5,942 bases of DNA. Source: a bacterium UBP2_UBA4780. Its GTDB lineage: Bacteria > Edwardsbacteria > AC1 > EtOH8. The notes below the pieces were generated by a model that was not told the origin of the DNA, did no database searches, and saw only the letters and a list, made by a program, of their open reading frames with translations. Shown in pieces: positions 1 through 5,031 of this stretch (position 1 is its first letter; each line of letters opens with the position of its first letter). The DNA is taken from contig DHHE01000059.1 of assembly GCA_002403115.1 (NCBI GenBank), positions 1-5,942 on the forward strand, in the 5' to 3' direction. Position numbers and translations under genes: made by a program.

Positions 1-696
1 CTGCTGCTGCCGGTGTGGCACTTCAGCGTCTCGGTCCAGTCGGCCACCTCCTTCCAGGGCGACATCATCGTCATGGCCTACCTGCTGTCCCTGCCGACCT
101 TCGCCTACTTCCTGGCCGGCTGGTCGTCGGCCAGCATGTACCCGGCCATCGGCGGCGTCCGGGTGCTGACCCTGCTGTTCGCCTACGAGGTGCCCATGTT
201 CCTGGCCATCCTCTCCCCGGCGGTGCTGGCCGGATCCTGGCGGATGGCCGAGATCGCCGCCTACTTCCAGGCCCACCCCTGGATGCTGCCGGTCAACGTC
301 CTGTCGTTCGCGGTGGCGGTGGTGGCCCTGCAGGCCAAGCTGGAGCGGGTGCCCTTCGACATTCCCCACGCCGAGACCGAGGTCGTGGGCGGGGTCTTCA
401 CCGAGTACTCGGGCCGGAAGCTGGCCATGTTCCGGCTGCTGGCCGACGTCCAGATGGTGGTCGGGGCCGGGTTCCTGGCCGCCCTGTTCCTGGGGGGTTT
501 CCCCGGCGGGCTGATTCCCGGCTTCCTGTGGTTCATCGCCAAGACCCTGGTCATCGTCCTCATCCTGGCGGCCATGCGCTCGGCCACCGCCCGCATCCGC
601 ATCGACCAGATGGTCTCCTTCAGCTGGACCTGGCTGGCGCCGCTGGCCCTGATCCAACTGGTGATAATATTCGCCATCAGGGGGTACATGCCATGA
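1..696 (+). CDS. NuoH-like membrane subunit of a group 4 [NiFe] hydrogenase (5' end missing)
   Basis: This is the C-terminal 231 codons of an integral membrane protein of the NuoH/EchB/HycD/MbhM family, the subunit that anchors the hydrophilic arm of complex I-like enzymes and helps couple electron transfer to ion pumping. The reading frame is already open at base 1, so the start and probably one or more N-terminal helices lie upstream. Several long hydrophobic stretches are visible. Between two of them lies the family's conserved cytoplasmic loop (about 338-435): LERVPFDIPHAETEVVGG followed by TEYSGRKLAMF. Complex I NuoH usually has an ETNRPPFDLPEAE-type loop. The AKLERVPFDIP wording here looks closer to hydrogenase versions (recalled from memory). 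It overlaps the next gene by ATGA, so the two are probably translationally coupled. The assignment to hydrogenase rather than complex I rests on gene order and the downstream maturation protease, because the catalytic subunits are outside the window. Confidence 0.88.
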   Translation: MLLPVWHFSVSVQSATSFQGDIIVMAYLLSLPTFAYFLAGWSSASMYPAIGGVRVLTLLFAYEVPMFLAILSPAVLAGSWRMAEIAAYFQAHPWMLPVNVLSFAVAVVALQAKLERVPFDIPHAETEVVGGVFTEYSGRKLAMFRLLADVQMVVGAGFLAALFLGGFPGGLIPGFLWFIAKTLVIVLILAAMRSATARIRIDQMVSFSWTWLAPLALIQLVIIFAIRGYMP

Positions 697-1073
697 GCCA
701 GAAGCTGGGGGCGATGCTGCCCGATCTGATCCGCCATTTCTTCCGCAAGCCGGCCACGGTCCAGTACCCCTTCGAGAAGCTGGAGCTGCCCAAGAAGTTC
801 CGGGGCAACCCGGTGATGGATCCGGCCCTGTGCATCGGCTGCCAGATGTGCGTCCGCGACTGTCCGTCCGAGGCCATCGAGATCCACAAGGAATCGGAGG
901 CCACCGACGAGGCCGGCAAGGTCAAGCGGACCTTCTCCATGACCTTTTACATGGACCGCTGCGCGCACTGCGCCCAGTGCGAGGAGGTCTGCCCCAAGAA
1001 GGCCATTCACCTGGACTCGACCTTCGAGCACGGCGCCTTCGACCGGGGGGCGCTCAAGGTCGTCTACAAATGA
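693..1073 (+). CDS. Two [4Fe-4S] ferredoxin subunit of membrane-bound hydrogenase (NuoI/EchF/MbhN-like)
   Basis: This 126-residue iron-sulfur protein carries two classical ferredoxin motifs: Cys47, 50, 53 followed by Cys57-Pro, and Cys90, 93, 96 followed by Cys100-Pro. That predicts two [4Fe-4S] clusters, as in the NuoI-type subunit that passes electrons between the external donor and the small subunit of complex I-like hydrogenases. The N-terminal 40 residues (with FFRKPATVQYPFE) resemble the short amphipathic lead of this family that docks to the membrane subunit. The two cluster motifs are separated by a charged, Lys/Glu-rich linker (residues 65-80). The ATG at 693 overlaps the upstream TGA and has AGGGGG at 679-684, eight bases away. 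No NuoJ-like gene follows. A strong hairpin does, so this is probably the last gene of the operon, matching the MbhM-MbhN order of Mbh-type enzymes. A complex I fragment remains possible but is less likely. Confidence 0.88.
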   Translation: MSQKLGAMLPDLIRHFFRKPATVQYPFEKLELPKKFRGNPVMDPALCIGCQMCVRDCPSEAIEIHKESEATDEAGKVKRTFSMTFYMDRCAHCAQCEEVCPKKAIHLDSTFEHGAFDRGALKVVYK

Positions 1074-1114
1074 CCTCTCCGCCGAAAAAGGCCAGCCAGG
1101 GATGAGGAACAACG

Positions 1115-1149
1115 GAGACATCCGGGCCTCCGGGCCCGGGTGTCTCTTT
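1115..1149 (+). terminator. Hairpin at the end of the hydrogenase operon
   Basis: A 13-bp stem (1115-1127 with 1134-1146) is perfect except for one G-U pair and encloses a 6-base loop. It begins 42 bases after the ferredoxin stop. Only three T's follow (1147-1149), so intrinsic termination would be weak by the usual rule. It may equally act as a 3' mRNA-stabilising structure. Position and stem strength support an operon end. Confidence 0.55.
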
Positions 1150-1253
1150 CGCAGGGGAATAGCACGGGAAACCGCAGACAAACGATCGGTCGGACGCATG
1201 ACTGAATATGTGGAACCTCTAAAAATTCTCCATTTGACCCAACCGCAAAGCAC

Positions 1254-1361
1254 CCAAAAGCTTGTCCTGAGTACGGCAACATGCCCGACAAATGAAGGGC
1301 TTGCCCCGCCTGCCTGCCCGCCATAGGAGGGTGCGCCTTCCTCCTGCGGCGGACAAGTTGG
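1254..1361. repeat. Possible palindromic intergenic element
   Basis: The outer arms CTTGTCC (1261-1267) and GGACAAG (1351-1357) are exact inverted copies. The pairing resumes beyond a three-base bulge with CCAA (1254-1257) and TTGG (1358-1361). Inside, 1318-1322 can pair with 1348-1352, and 1325-1330 (AGGAGG) with 1340-1345 (CCTCCT). The last base pairs of the outer and inner stems compete, so only one fold forms at a time. The layout resembles small dispersed palindromic repeats of bacterial genomes, but only one copy is visible here, so mobility or repetition is unproven. Confidence 0.35.
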
Positions 1362-1452
1362 CGTGAGTCGAGTCTAATTTGAGCCGTGCGAGGGGAAGGG
1401 TAGAGGGCGCAAAATATTGATTTTACTGCTATTACATTTGACTCGAAAAAAT

Positions 1453-1469
1453 CTCTGCGGGCTCTGCGG
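1453..1469 (+). repeat. 9-bp tandem direct repeat upstream of the CNB gene
   Basis: CTCTGCGG occurs at 1453-1460 and again at 1462-1469 with one spacer base (G), flanked by A-rich sequence on both sides (1445-1451 and 1472-1477). It lies 30 bases before the start codon at 1499. It could be an operator half-site pair or part of a dispersed short repeat. Nothing in the window tells these apart. Confidence 0.4.
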
Positions 1470-1498
1470 TTAAAAAAGGTAATAAATAGAGGTACCCT

Positions 1499-1993
1499 AT
1501 GGTGTCCAAAGAGATCTTCCGCAAGCTGGCCCTCTTTTCGAACTTCTCCGACGGCGAGCTGGAGAAGCTGGGGGCGCTGTTCACGGTCAGGGAGTTCGGT
1601 TCGGGCCAGCTCATCAACTCCGAGGGCGCCGAGAACCGGGAGGTGATCATCCTGCTGGAGGGCTCGGTGGCGGTGGAGATGTCCTCGTCCCTGAGGGACA
1701 GCAGCGAGCCCCTGGTCCTGTCGACCGAGAGCACCCCGGGCCGCATCATCGAGTGGTCCAACGCCATCGACTCCACCCGCAGCGGGGGGACGGCCCTGTC
1801 CCGGGCGGTCGATCCCTCGAAGGTGCTGGCGGCCGACGGGGCGGCGGTCAAGGCCCTGTGCGACGGCGACATCGGGCTGGGGTACAAGTTCATCCAGCAG
1901 ATAGCCCTGGTGATCGCCTCCCGGCTGCGCGACACCCGGACCCAGTTCCTGAGCGCCTGCTCCCAGTTCTGGTGGCCGGAGGGGAGACATTGA
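1499..1993 (+). CDS. Stand-alone cyclic-nucleotide-binding-fold (Crp-like sensor) protein
   Basis: This protein of 164 residues has the layout of a cyclic-nucleotide-binding (cNMP/Crp-Fnr sensor) domain. A short N-terminal helix with LFSNFSDGELEKL (residues 12-24) leads into beta-barrel strands containing VIILLEGSVAVEM (about 49-61). A GRIIEWSNAID segment (about 81-91) lies where the phosphate-binding cassette normally sits, and a long C-terminal helix spans about 125-150. The cassette lacks the usual FGE...RxA signature of cAMP-binding proteins, so the ligand, if any, is unknown. No helix-turn-helix domain follows: the protein ends where Crp proteins would continue for roughly 60 to 80 more residues. 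It is therefore unlikely to bind DNA alone. The ATG at 1499 is preceded by GAGGT at 1489-1493, five bases away. It sits between the hydrogenase subunits and the hydrogenase protease, so a role in controlling or sensing for that enzyme is possible but inferred from position only. Confidence 0.8.
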   Translation: MVSKEIFRKLALFSNFSDGELEKLGALFTVREFGSGQLINSEGAENREVIILLEGSVAVEMSSSLRDSSEPLVLSTESTPGRIIEWSNAIDSTRSGGTALSRAVDPSKVLAADGAAVKALCDGDIGLGYKFIQQIALVIASRLRDTRTQFLSACSQFWWPEGRH

Positions 1994-2039
1994 AGGCCGC
2001 AGGTCGCGCCTGCCAGCCTGAATCGCGATCGTAACCCGG

Positions 2040-2070
2040 GCCCAGACAAAATCTGGGCTGTTTGTTTATT
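2040..2070 (+). terminator. Terminator-like hairpin just upstream of the hydrogenase protease gene
   Basis: GCCCAGA (2040-2046) pairs perfectly with TCTGGGC (2052-2058) around a CAAAA loop, with one further G-U pair outside. It is followed by the T-rich run TGTTTGTTTATT (2059-2070). This fits a Rho-independent terminator for the gene ending at 1993. The ribosome binding site of the next gene (AGGAGG, 2072-2077) starts directly after the T-run, so the structure could instead be a partial terminator or attenuator inside one operon. Confidence 0.6.
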
Positions 2071-2089
2071 GAGGAGGCTCTGGGACCCA

Positions 2090-2590
2090 ATGTCGGATTG
2101 GAGGGAAATGCTGGCCGCGGCCATCGAAGAGTCCGGCTCGCTGGTGGTCCTCGGCGTGGGCAACGAGCTGATGGGCGACGACGGGGCGGGAACCCTCGCA
2201 GCGAAGCTGCTCAGGATATTCGAAATTCGAAATTCGAAATTCGAAATTATCGTATACGAGGCCGGGACCACGCCGGAGAACTTCACCGGGCCGATATCCC
2301 GTATCAAGCCCGACCTGGTGCTGATGATCGACGCCGCCGACATGGGCCTCAAGGTGGGGGAGGTTGCCTGGCTCGAGCCCCAGTCCATGGGCTCCATGAT
2401 GCACACCACCCACAACATGCCGCTTTCGTTCCTGGCCGAATACATAAGGCGCACCGCCGGCTGCCAGGTGGGGGCCATAGGGATCCAGGCGGGACGGATC
2501 GACCTGGATTCAACCGTCAGCCCGGAGGTGGCCGAGGCCTGCCGGCAGGTCGCCCAAGCCGTCGGATCCGCCGTGGAAAGGCGGAAGTGA
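2090..2590 (+). CDS. hycI: HycI-type [NiFe] hydrogenase maturation endopeptidase
   Basis: This protein of 166 residues belongs to the M52 hydrogenase maturation protease family. These enzymes remove the C-terminal peptide of the hydrogenase large subunit once nickel has been inserted. The N-terminal motif VLGVGNELMGDDGAG (residues 20-34), the DAADMG segment (81-86) and TTHNMPL (106-112) match E. coli HycI closely from memory. Asp31, Asp81 and His108 correspond to its three nickel-sensing residues (Asp16, Asp62, His90). A period-7 DNA repeat at 2218-2248 encodes residues 43-53 or so and makes the loop after the first helix a few residues longer than in HycI. The start at 2090 has AGGAGG at 2072-2077, 12 bases away, which is rather long. 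A second in-frame ATG at 2108 has GGAGGG only two bases before it, so the true start could be either. The natural substrate is the large subunit of the operon ending at 1073. The stop overlaps the next gene. Confidence 0.92.
   Translation: MSDWREMLAAAIEESGSLVVLGVGNELMGDDGAGTLAAKLLRIFEIRNSKFEIIVYEAGTTPENFTGPISRIKPDLVLMIDAADMGLKVGEVAWLEPQSMGSMMHTTHNMPLSFLAEYIRRTAGCQVGAIGIQAGRIDLDSTVSPEVAEACRQVAQAVGSAVERRK
2218..2248 (+). repeat. Heptanucleotide tandem repeat inside the protease gene
   Basis: The unit CGAAATT occurs four times in a row (2221-2248), with three further matching bases before it, giving a 31-base run of exact period 7. It contains overlapping TTCGAA palindromes and is very AT-rich against its GC-rich surroundings. 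It is read in frame as FEIRNSKFEI within a surface-type loop. Three units equal seven codons, so gain or loss of one or two units would shift the frame. Confidence 0.9.
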
Positions 2591-4020
2591 GGGGCTGGCT
2601 CGTCAGGCACCGGGACGGCGTCCTTCTGGCGGCCGTGCTGTCGCTGGCGGCCGGGCTGCGCCTGCACCGGATAGGCTTCAAGAGCCTGTGGTACGACGAG
2701 GCCTGGAGCGTCACCCTGGCGCTCAAGGGCTTTGGCACGGCCTGGCGCGAGGTGGGGGGGCAGATCTATCCACCGCTGTACCAGTTCCTGCTGCATTTCT
2801 GGTTGGGGATCTTCGGCCCGTCCGAGGCTTCGGCCCGGTCGCTGTCGGCCCTGTTCGGGGTGCTGGCCGTGGCCGCCATCTACTGGCTGGGCCGGCGGAT
2901 GGCGGACCGCCGGGTGGCCCTGGCCGCCGCCCTGCTGCTGGCGGTCTCTCCGTTCCACGTGGAGTACTCCCAGGAGGCCAGGGGCTACTCCCTGCTGGTG
3001 CTGCTGTCACTGCTCTCCTTCGGCTCGCTGCTGCGCTGGTTCGAGACCAGGCATTGGCGGCACGCGGCCGTCCACGTCGCATCCACCGCCCTGGCCTTTT
3101 ACACCCATCCCTACGCCTTGCTGTTCCCCCTGGTCCAGGCGCCGATCTGGCTGTTCCACATCCTGGAGAGGAAAAGGCCGGCGGGTTCCGAGGTCGGCTG
3201 GTGGGAGCTGTTGGTCTTGCTGCCGCTCATCCTTTTCGCTCCGATCCTCCCCGTGTTCCTGGAGGCGATCAGTTCGGTCAGCCGGGATTTCTGGATACCT
3301 AGGCCGGGCTGGGGGGACCTCTGGCAGACGCTGAGGACCTTCGCCGGCCAGGGCCGCTGGGCGGCCGCCTCGCTGGGCCTGACAGCGCTGGTGGGCGTGG
3401 CCGCCATGCTGGCCTACGAAGGAGCCCACCGTTTCCGGGCCAAGCTGTACCTGGCCTGGTGGTGGCTCCCCATCCTGGCGGCCTTCGCCTTCTCCTGCCT
3501 GGCCTTCTCGGTCTTCCAGACCAAGTACCTGATCTTCGCCTCGATCCCCTTGTACCTTATGGCGGCCGAGGGCATCGTCAAGCTTGAACTCAGGGCGCTG
3601 AAATTCGCGGCCATCGCCCTGATCCTGGCTTCCCATGTCCAGCCGCTGCTGGCGTACTATCGCAGCCCCAAGATCGAGGAGTGGCGCGGCCTGGCCGAGC
3701 ACCTCAAGCGCAAATGCGGCAAGGGCGACTTGATCCTGGTCTACGAGGAGAACCAGTATGACGACCTGTGGCGCCCCCTGAGCTACTACGGCCAGGGGGA
3801 CACCGCCCGGGTGAGGACCATCGACTGCGTCTCCGACGTCAGGAGCGCCAGGGCGGGGGGGAGGAACCTATGGCTGATAGTAACCCACGTCGGGGAGCCG
3901 GACTCGGTGGCCAGCATCAGGAAGAGGTTGGAGCTGAGGCACCGCATCGTCGATTCCCGGGAGTTCCCGGGGATCACCCTGGTGCGGTATGCGGCCAAGA
4001 AAACCGGACATAAGCGTTGA
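2587..4020 (+). CDS. GT39-type polytopic membrane glycosyltransferase
   Basis: This 477-residue integral membrane protein has the layout of the ArnT/PMT-like (GT39/GT-C) superfamily, which moves sugars from polyprenyl-phosphate carriers to lipids or proteins on the outer face of the membrane. The first hydrophobic segment (about residues 11-26) is followed by SLWYDEAWS, whose Asp37-Glu38 pair is the expected catalytic acidic motif of the first extracytoplasmic loop. YPPLYQFLLH (61-70), YSQEARGYSL (127-136) and a THPYALLFP segment are also typical. Many further hydrophobic stretches follow up to roughly residue 360. A soluble C-terminal part (from about 370, with EEWRGLAEHLKRKCGKGDLI) closes the protein. 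The GTG at 2587 overlaps the TGA of the protease gene (GTGA), with GGAAAGG just upstream, indicating translational coupling. The open frame continues upstream but that part is out-of-frame protease sequence. Sugar and acceptor cannot be told. There is no obvious link to hydrogenase maturation. Confidence 0.87.
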   Translation: MRGWLVRHRDGVLLAAVLSLAAGLRLHRIGFKSLWYDEAWSVTLALKGFGTAWREVGGQIYPPLYQFLLHFWLGIFGPSEASARSLSALFGVLAVAAIYWLGRRMADRRVALAAALLLAVSPFHVEYSQEARGYSLLVLLSLLSFGSLLRWFETRHWRHAAVHVASTALAFYTHPYALLFPLVQAPIWLFHILERKRPAGSEVGWWELLVLLPLILFAPILPVFLEAISSVSRDFWIPRPGWGDLWQTLRTFAGQGRWAAASLGLTALVGVAAMLAYEGAHRFRAKLYLAWWWLPILAAFAFSCLAFSVFQTKYLIFASIPLYLMAAEGIVKLELRALKFAAIALILASHVQPLLAYYRSPKIEEWRGLAEHLKRKCGKGDLILVYEENQYDDLWRPLSYYGQGDTARVRTIDCVSDVRSARAGGRNLWLIVTHVGEPDSVASIRKRLELRHRIVDSREFPGITLVRYAAKKTGHKR

Positions 4021-4046
4021 CTATGACGGCGCTTCTACTATATAAT
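4017..4046 (+). promoter_or_regulatory. Near-consensus sigma70-type promoter
   Basis: TTGACT (4017-4022, five of six consensus bases) and a perfect TATAAT (4041-4046) are separated by 18 bases. Transcription would start near 4053, about 14 bases before the ATG at 4067. The -35 box overlaps the stop codon of the glycosyltransferase gene. This is the clearest promoter in the window, and it marks a new transcription unit. Confidence 0.78.
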
Positions 4047-4066
4047 AGGTATTGGGCAGGAAGGTC

Positions 4067-4645
4067 ATGACGACCGGGGAGAGGTCGAAGGCGCTGCGCC
4101 TTGAGGCCGAAGAGGTTCTGGAGATGATCCGCCTCCGCCAGTTGTTCGCATCGATCGGAGAGCTGGCGGCCACCGGCAGCTACTTCATGGACCTGATGAT
4201 GTACCCCGATATCGACCTTTACCTGCCCCGGGCCGAGCCGGAAAAGCTGCTGGCCGCGGCGGCGGAACTGGCGAAGCATCCGGCTATCCGGAGGATCAAC
4301 TACATGCGCGGGGGGCCGGGGGAGCTGAAGGACGGCCTGTACCTGAAGCCGGTGGTTGACCACGGGGATTGGGGACGGCCGTGGAAGATCGACATCTGGT
4401 CGCTGCCCCGGGAGACAATGGAGCGGAAGCAGTCGGAGCTCCGGGGCCTGAAGAACAGGATGACTGAAGGGCAAAAAGGCATCATCCTGGAGACCAAGCA
4501 CCGCCTGCTGAACGAGGAGGGCCGCACCCCGATGTTCAGCGGCATCCACATCTACCATGCGGTGATCGAGGCGGGGTTGTCCGATTTCAACGAGATCGCC
4601 GGGCACCTGAGACGCCAGGGCATAAAGCTGGCGGCCGCCCAGTAG
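4067..4645 (+). CDS. Unassigned protein with a nucleotidyltransferase-fold signature
   Basis: I do not recognise a named family for this soluble protein of 192 residues. It carries the pattern of the polymerase-beta-type nucleotidyltransferase superfamily: ATGSYFMDLMMYPDIDLYL (residues 35-53) gives Gly37-Ser38, nine residues, then Asp48-Ile-Asp50. A possible third carboxylate is Asp109 in a strand-like KIDIW. The N-terminal helix (about 8-33) and the C-terminal helical part (about 115-190) are charged. No second domain is visible, so the substrate (nucleotide, aminoglycoside-like small molecule, RNA or protein) is open. The start at ATG 4067 is preferred over an in-frame TTG at 4052 for two reasons: the latter would precede the predicted transcription start, and AGGA at 4058-4061 lies five bases before the ATG. 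Forty-eight bases separate it from the Trm112-like gene, probably in one transcript. The NTase assignment is an inference from motif spacing. Confidence 0.75.
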   Translation: MTTGERSKALRLEAEEVLEMIRLRQLFASIGELAATGSYFMDLMMYPDIDLYLPRAEPEKLLAAAAELAKHPAIRRINYMRGGPGELKDGLYLKPVVDHGDWGRPWKIDIWSLPRETMERKQSELRGLKNRMTEGQKGIILETKHRLLNEEGRTPMFSGIHIYHAVIEAGLSDFNEIAGHLRRQGIKLAAAQ

Positions 4646-4693
4646 AAGACCGGTCCGCTAAAGGAGCCACACCACATTCTTAGGGAGGATAAA

Positions 4694-4879
4694 ATGCTGG
4701 ACAAAAAGCTGCTGGAGATACTGGCCTGCCCCAAGTGCAAGGGCGAGCTGGAGTACAAATCCAGGGAGCAGAAGCTGCTGTGCTGGACCTGCAAGCTGGG
4801 CTACCGCATCGAGGAGGACATCCCGATCATGCTCATCGACCAGGCGGAGAAGCTGACCGGCAGGAAGAAAGGGAAATGA
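4694..4879 (+). CDS. Trm112-like (UPF0434/YcaR type) zinc-ribbon protein
   Basis: This 61-residue protein matches the bacterial Trm112-like family, relatives of the eukaryotic Trm112 that activates methyltransferases. The start MLDKKLLEILACPKCKGEL and the later IPIML segment (residues 44-48) are characteristic. Four cysteines in two CxxC pairs (Cys12/Cys15 and Cys30/Cys33) would bind one zinc, although some bacterial members lack them. Length is typical. GGGAGG at 4683-4688 lies five bases before the ATG, a strong ribosome binding site. It probably shares the promoter at 4017-4046 with the gene before it, and a palindrome with a T-run follows. In bacteria the partner is generally unknown. Here no methyltransferase gene is adjacent, so the upstream unassigned protein is the only local candidate. 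Confidence 0.9.
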   Translation: MLDKKLLEILACPKCKGELEYKSREQKLLCWTCKLGYRIEEDIPIMLIDQAEKLTGRKKGK

Positions 4880-4897
4880 ATGCTAGGCTCATGCCAT

Positions 4898-4996
4898 TGT
4901 CACCCTGAGGTTTCTTCCAGCCTTCCAAATTGAAGGGCGGCAATGCCATCTTTCAATTTGCCAAGTAGGGAGGCATCTCAAGATGACACGTTTTTT
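4898..4996 (+). terminator. Nested palindrome ending in six T's (terminator and/or dispersed repeat)
   Basis: The outer arms TGTCACCCTGAG (4898-4909) and CTCAAGATGACA (4977-4988) pair at 10 of 12 positions. Inside, CAAATTGAAGGG (4926-4937) and TCTTTCAATTTG (4949-4960) form a 12-bp stem with two G-U pairs, around an 11-base loop. Two bases after the outer arm come six T's (4991-4996), so the element can terminate the transcript of the Trm112-like gene. Its size and nested form are longer than a usual terminator and recall dispersed palindromic repeats whose ends read TGTCAnCCTGAG...GATGACA (recollection only). Only one copy is in the window. Confidence 0.55.
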
Positions 4997-5031
4997 GCTT
5001 TATAGGGGATTAGTTAACTTTACTCGATAGC

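Larger units (their letters stand above)
1150..1498. other. Intergenic region without a convincing gene
   Basis: About 350 bases separate the hairpin after the ferredoxin gene from the next start codon. The part from about 1370 to 1498 is clearly richer in A and T than the genes. Short open frames exist on both strands but none has family features or a good ribosome binding site. The stretch holds a possible palindromic element (1254-1361) and a direct repeat (1453-1469). I found no promoter with a well-spaced -35/-10 pair for the gene at 1499, although one presumably lies here. Confidence 0.6.

Noticed and set aside
261..1253. Long minus-strand open frame opposite the hydrogenase genes
   Set aside because: It mirrors two well-supported + strand genes. 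Such frames are common in GC-rich DNA and its translation shows no domain.
1102..1326. Small + strand open frame of 74 codons after the ferredoxin gene
   Set aside because: It runs through the strong 13-bp hairpin and part of a palindromic element, has no ribosome binding site of note and shows no family features.
1410..1498. Promoter for the CNB gene (TTGATT at 1417-1422, TTGACT at 1438-1443)
   Set aside because: Neither -35-like box has an acceptable -10 hexamer at 16 to 19 bases, so no promoter is annotated.
1064..1990. Minus-strand open frame across the intergenic region and the CNB gene
   Set aside because: The opposite strand carries a recognisable protein, and the part in the intergenic region reads through palindromes with low-complexity composition.
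2218..2248. CRISPR-like or phage-attachment interpretation of the short tandem repeat
   Set aside because: The unit is only 7 bases with no spacers and no integrase or cas genes nearby, so it is a simple tandem repeat.
2062..2586. Upstream extension of the glycosyltransferase frame
   Set aside because: This part overlaps the protease gene in another frame and encodes low-complexity Arg/Gly-rich sequence. The GTG at 2587 gives a normal membrane-protein N-terminus.
1432..2958. 508-codon minus-strand open frame
   Set aside because: It lies opposite three genes with clear conserved motifs. Its translation is rich in Arg, Pro, Ser and Gln, as expected of antisense frames.
2587..4020. Role of the glycosyltransferase in a new hydrogenase-linked system
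   Set aside because: Only gene adjacency supports it. The protein looks like an ordinary GT39-type enzyme.
4052..4066. Alternative TTG start for the NTase-like gene
   Set aside because: It would lie at or before the predicted transcription start. The ATG at 4067 has a suitable AGGA site.
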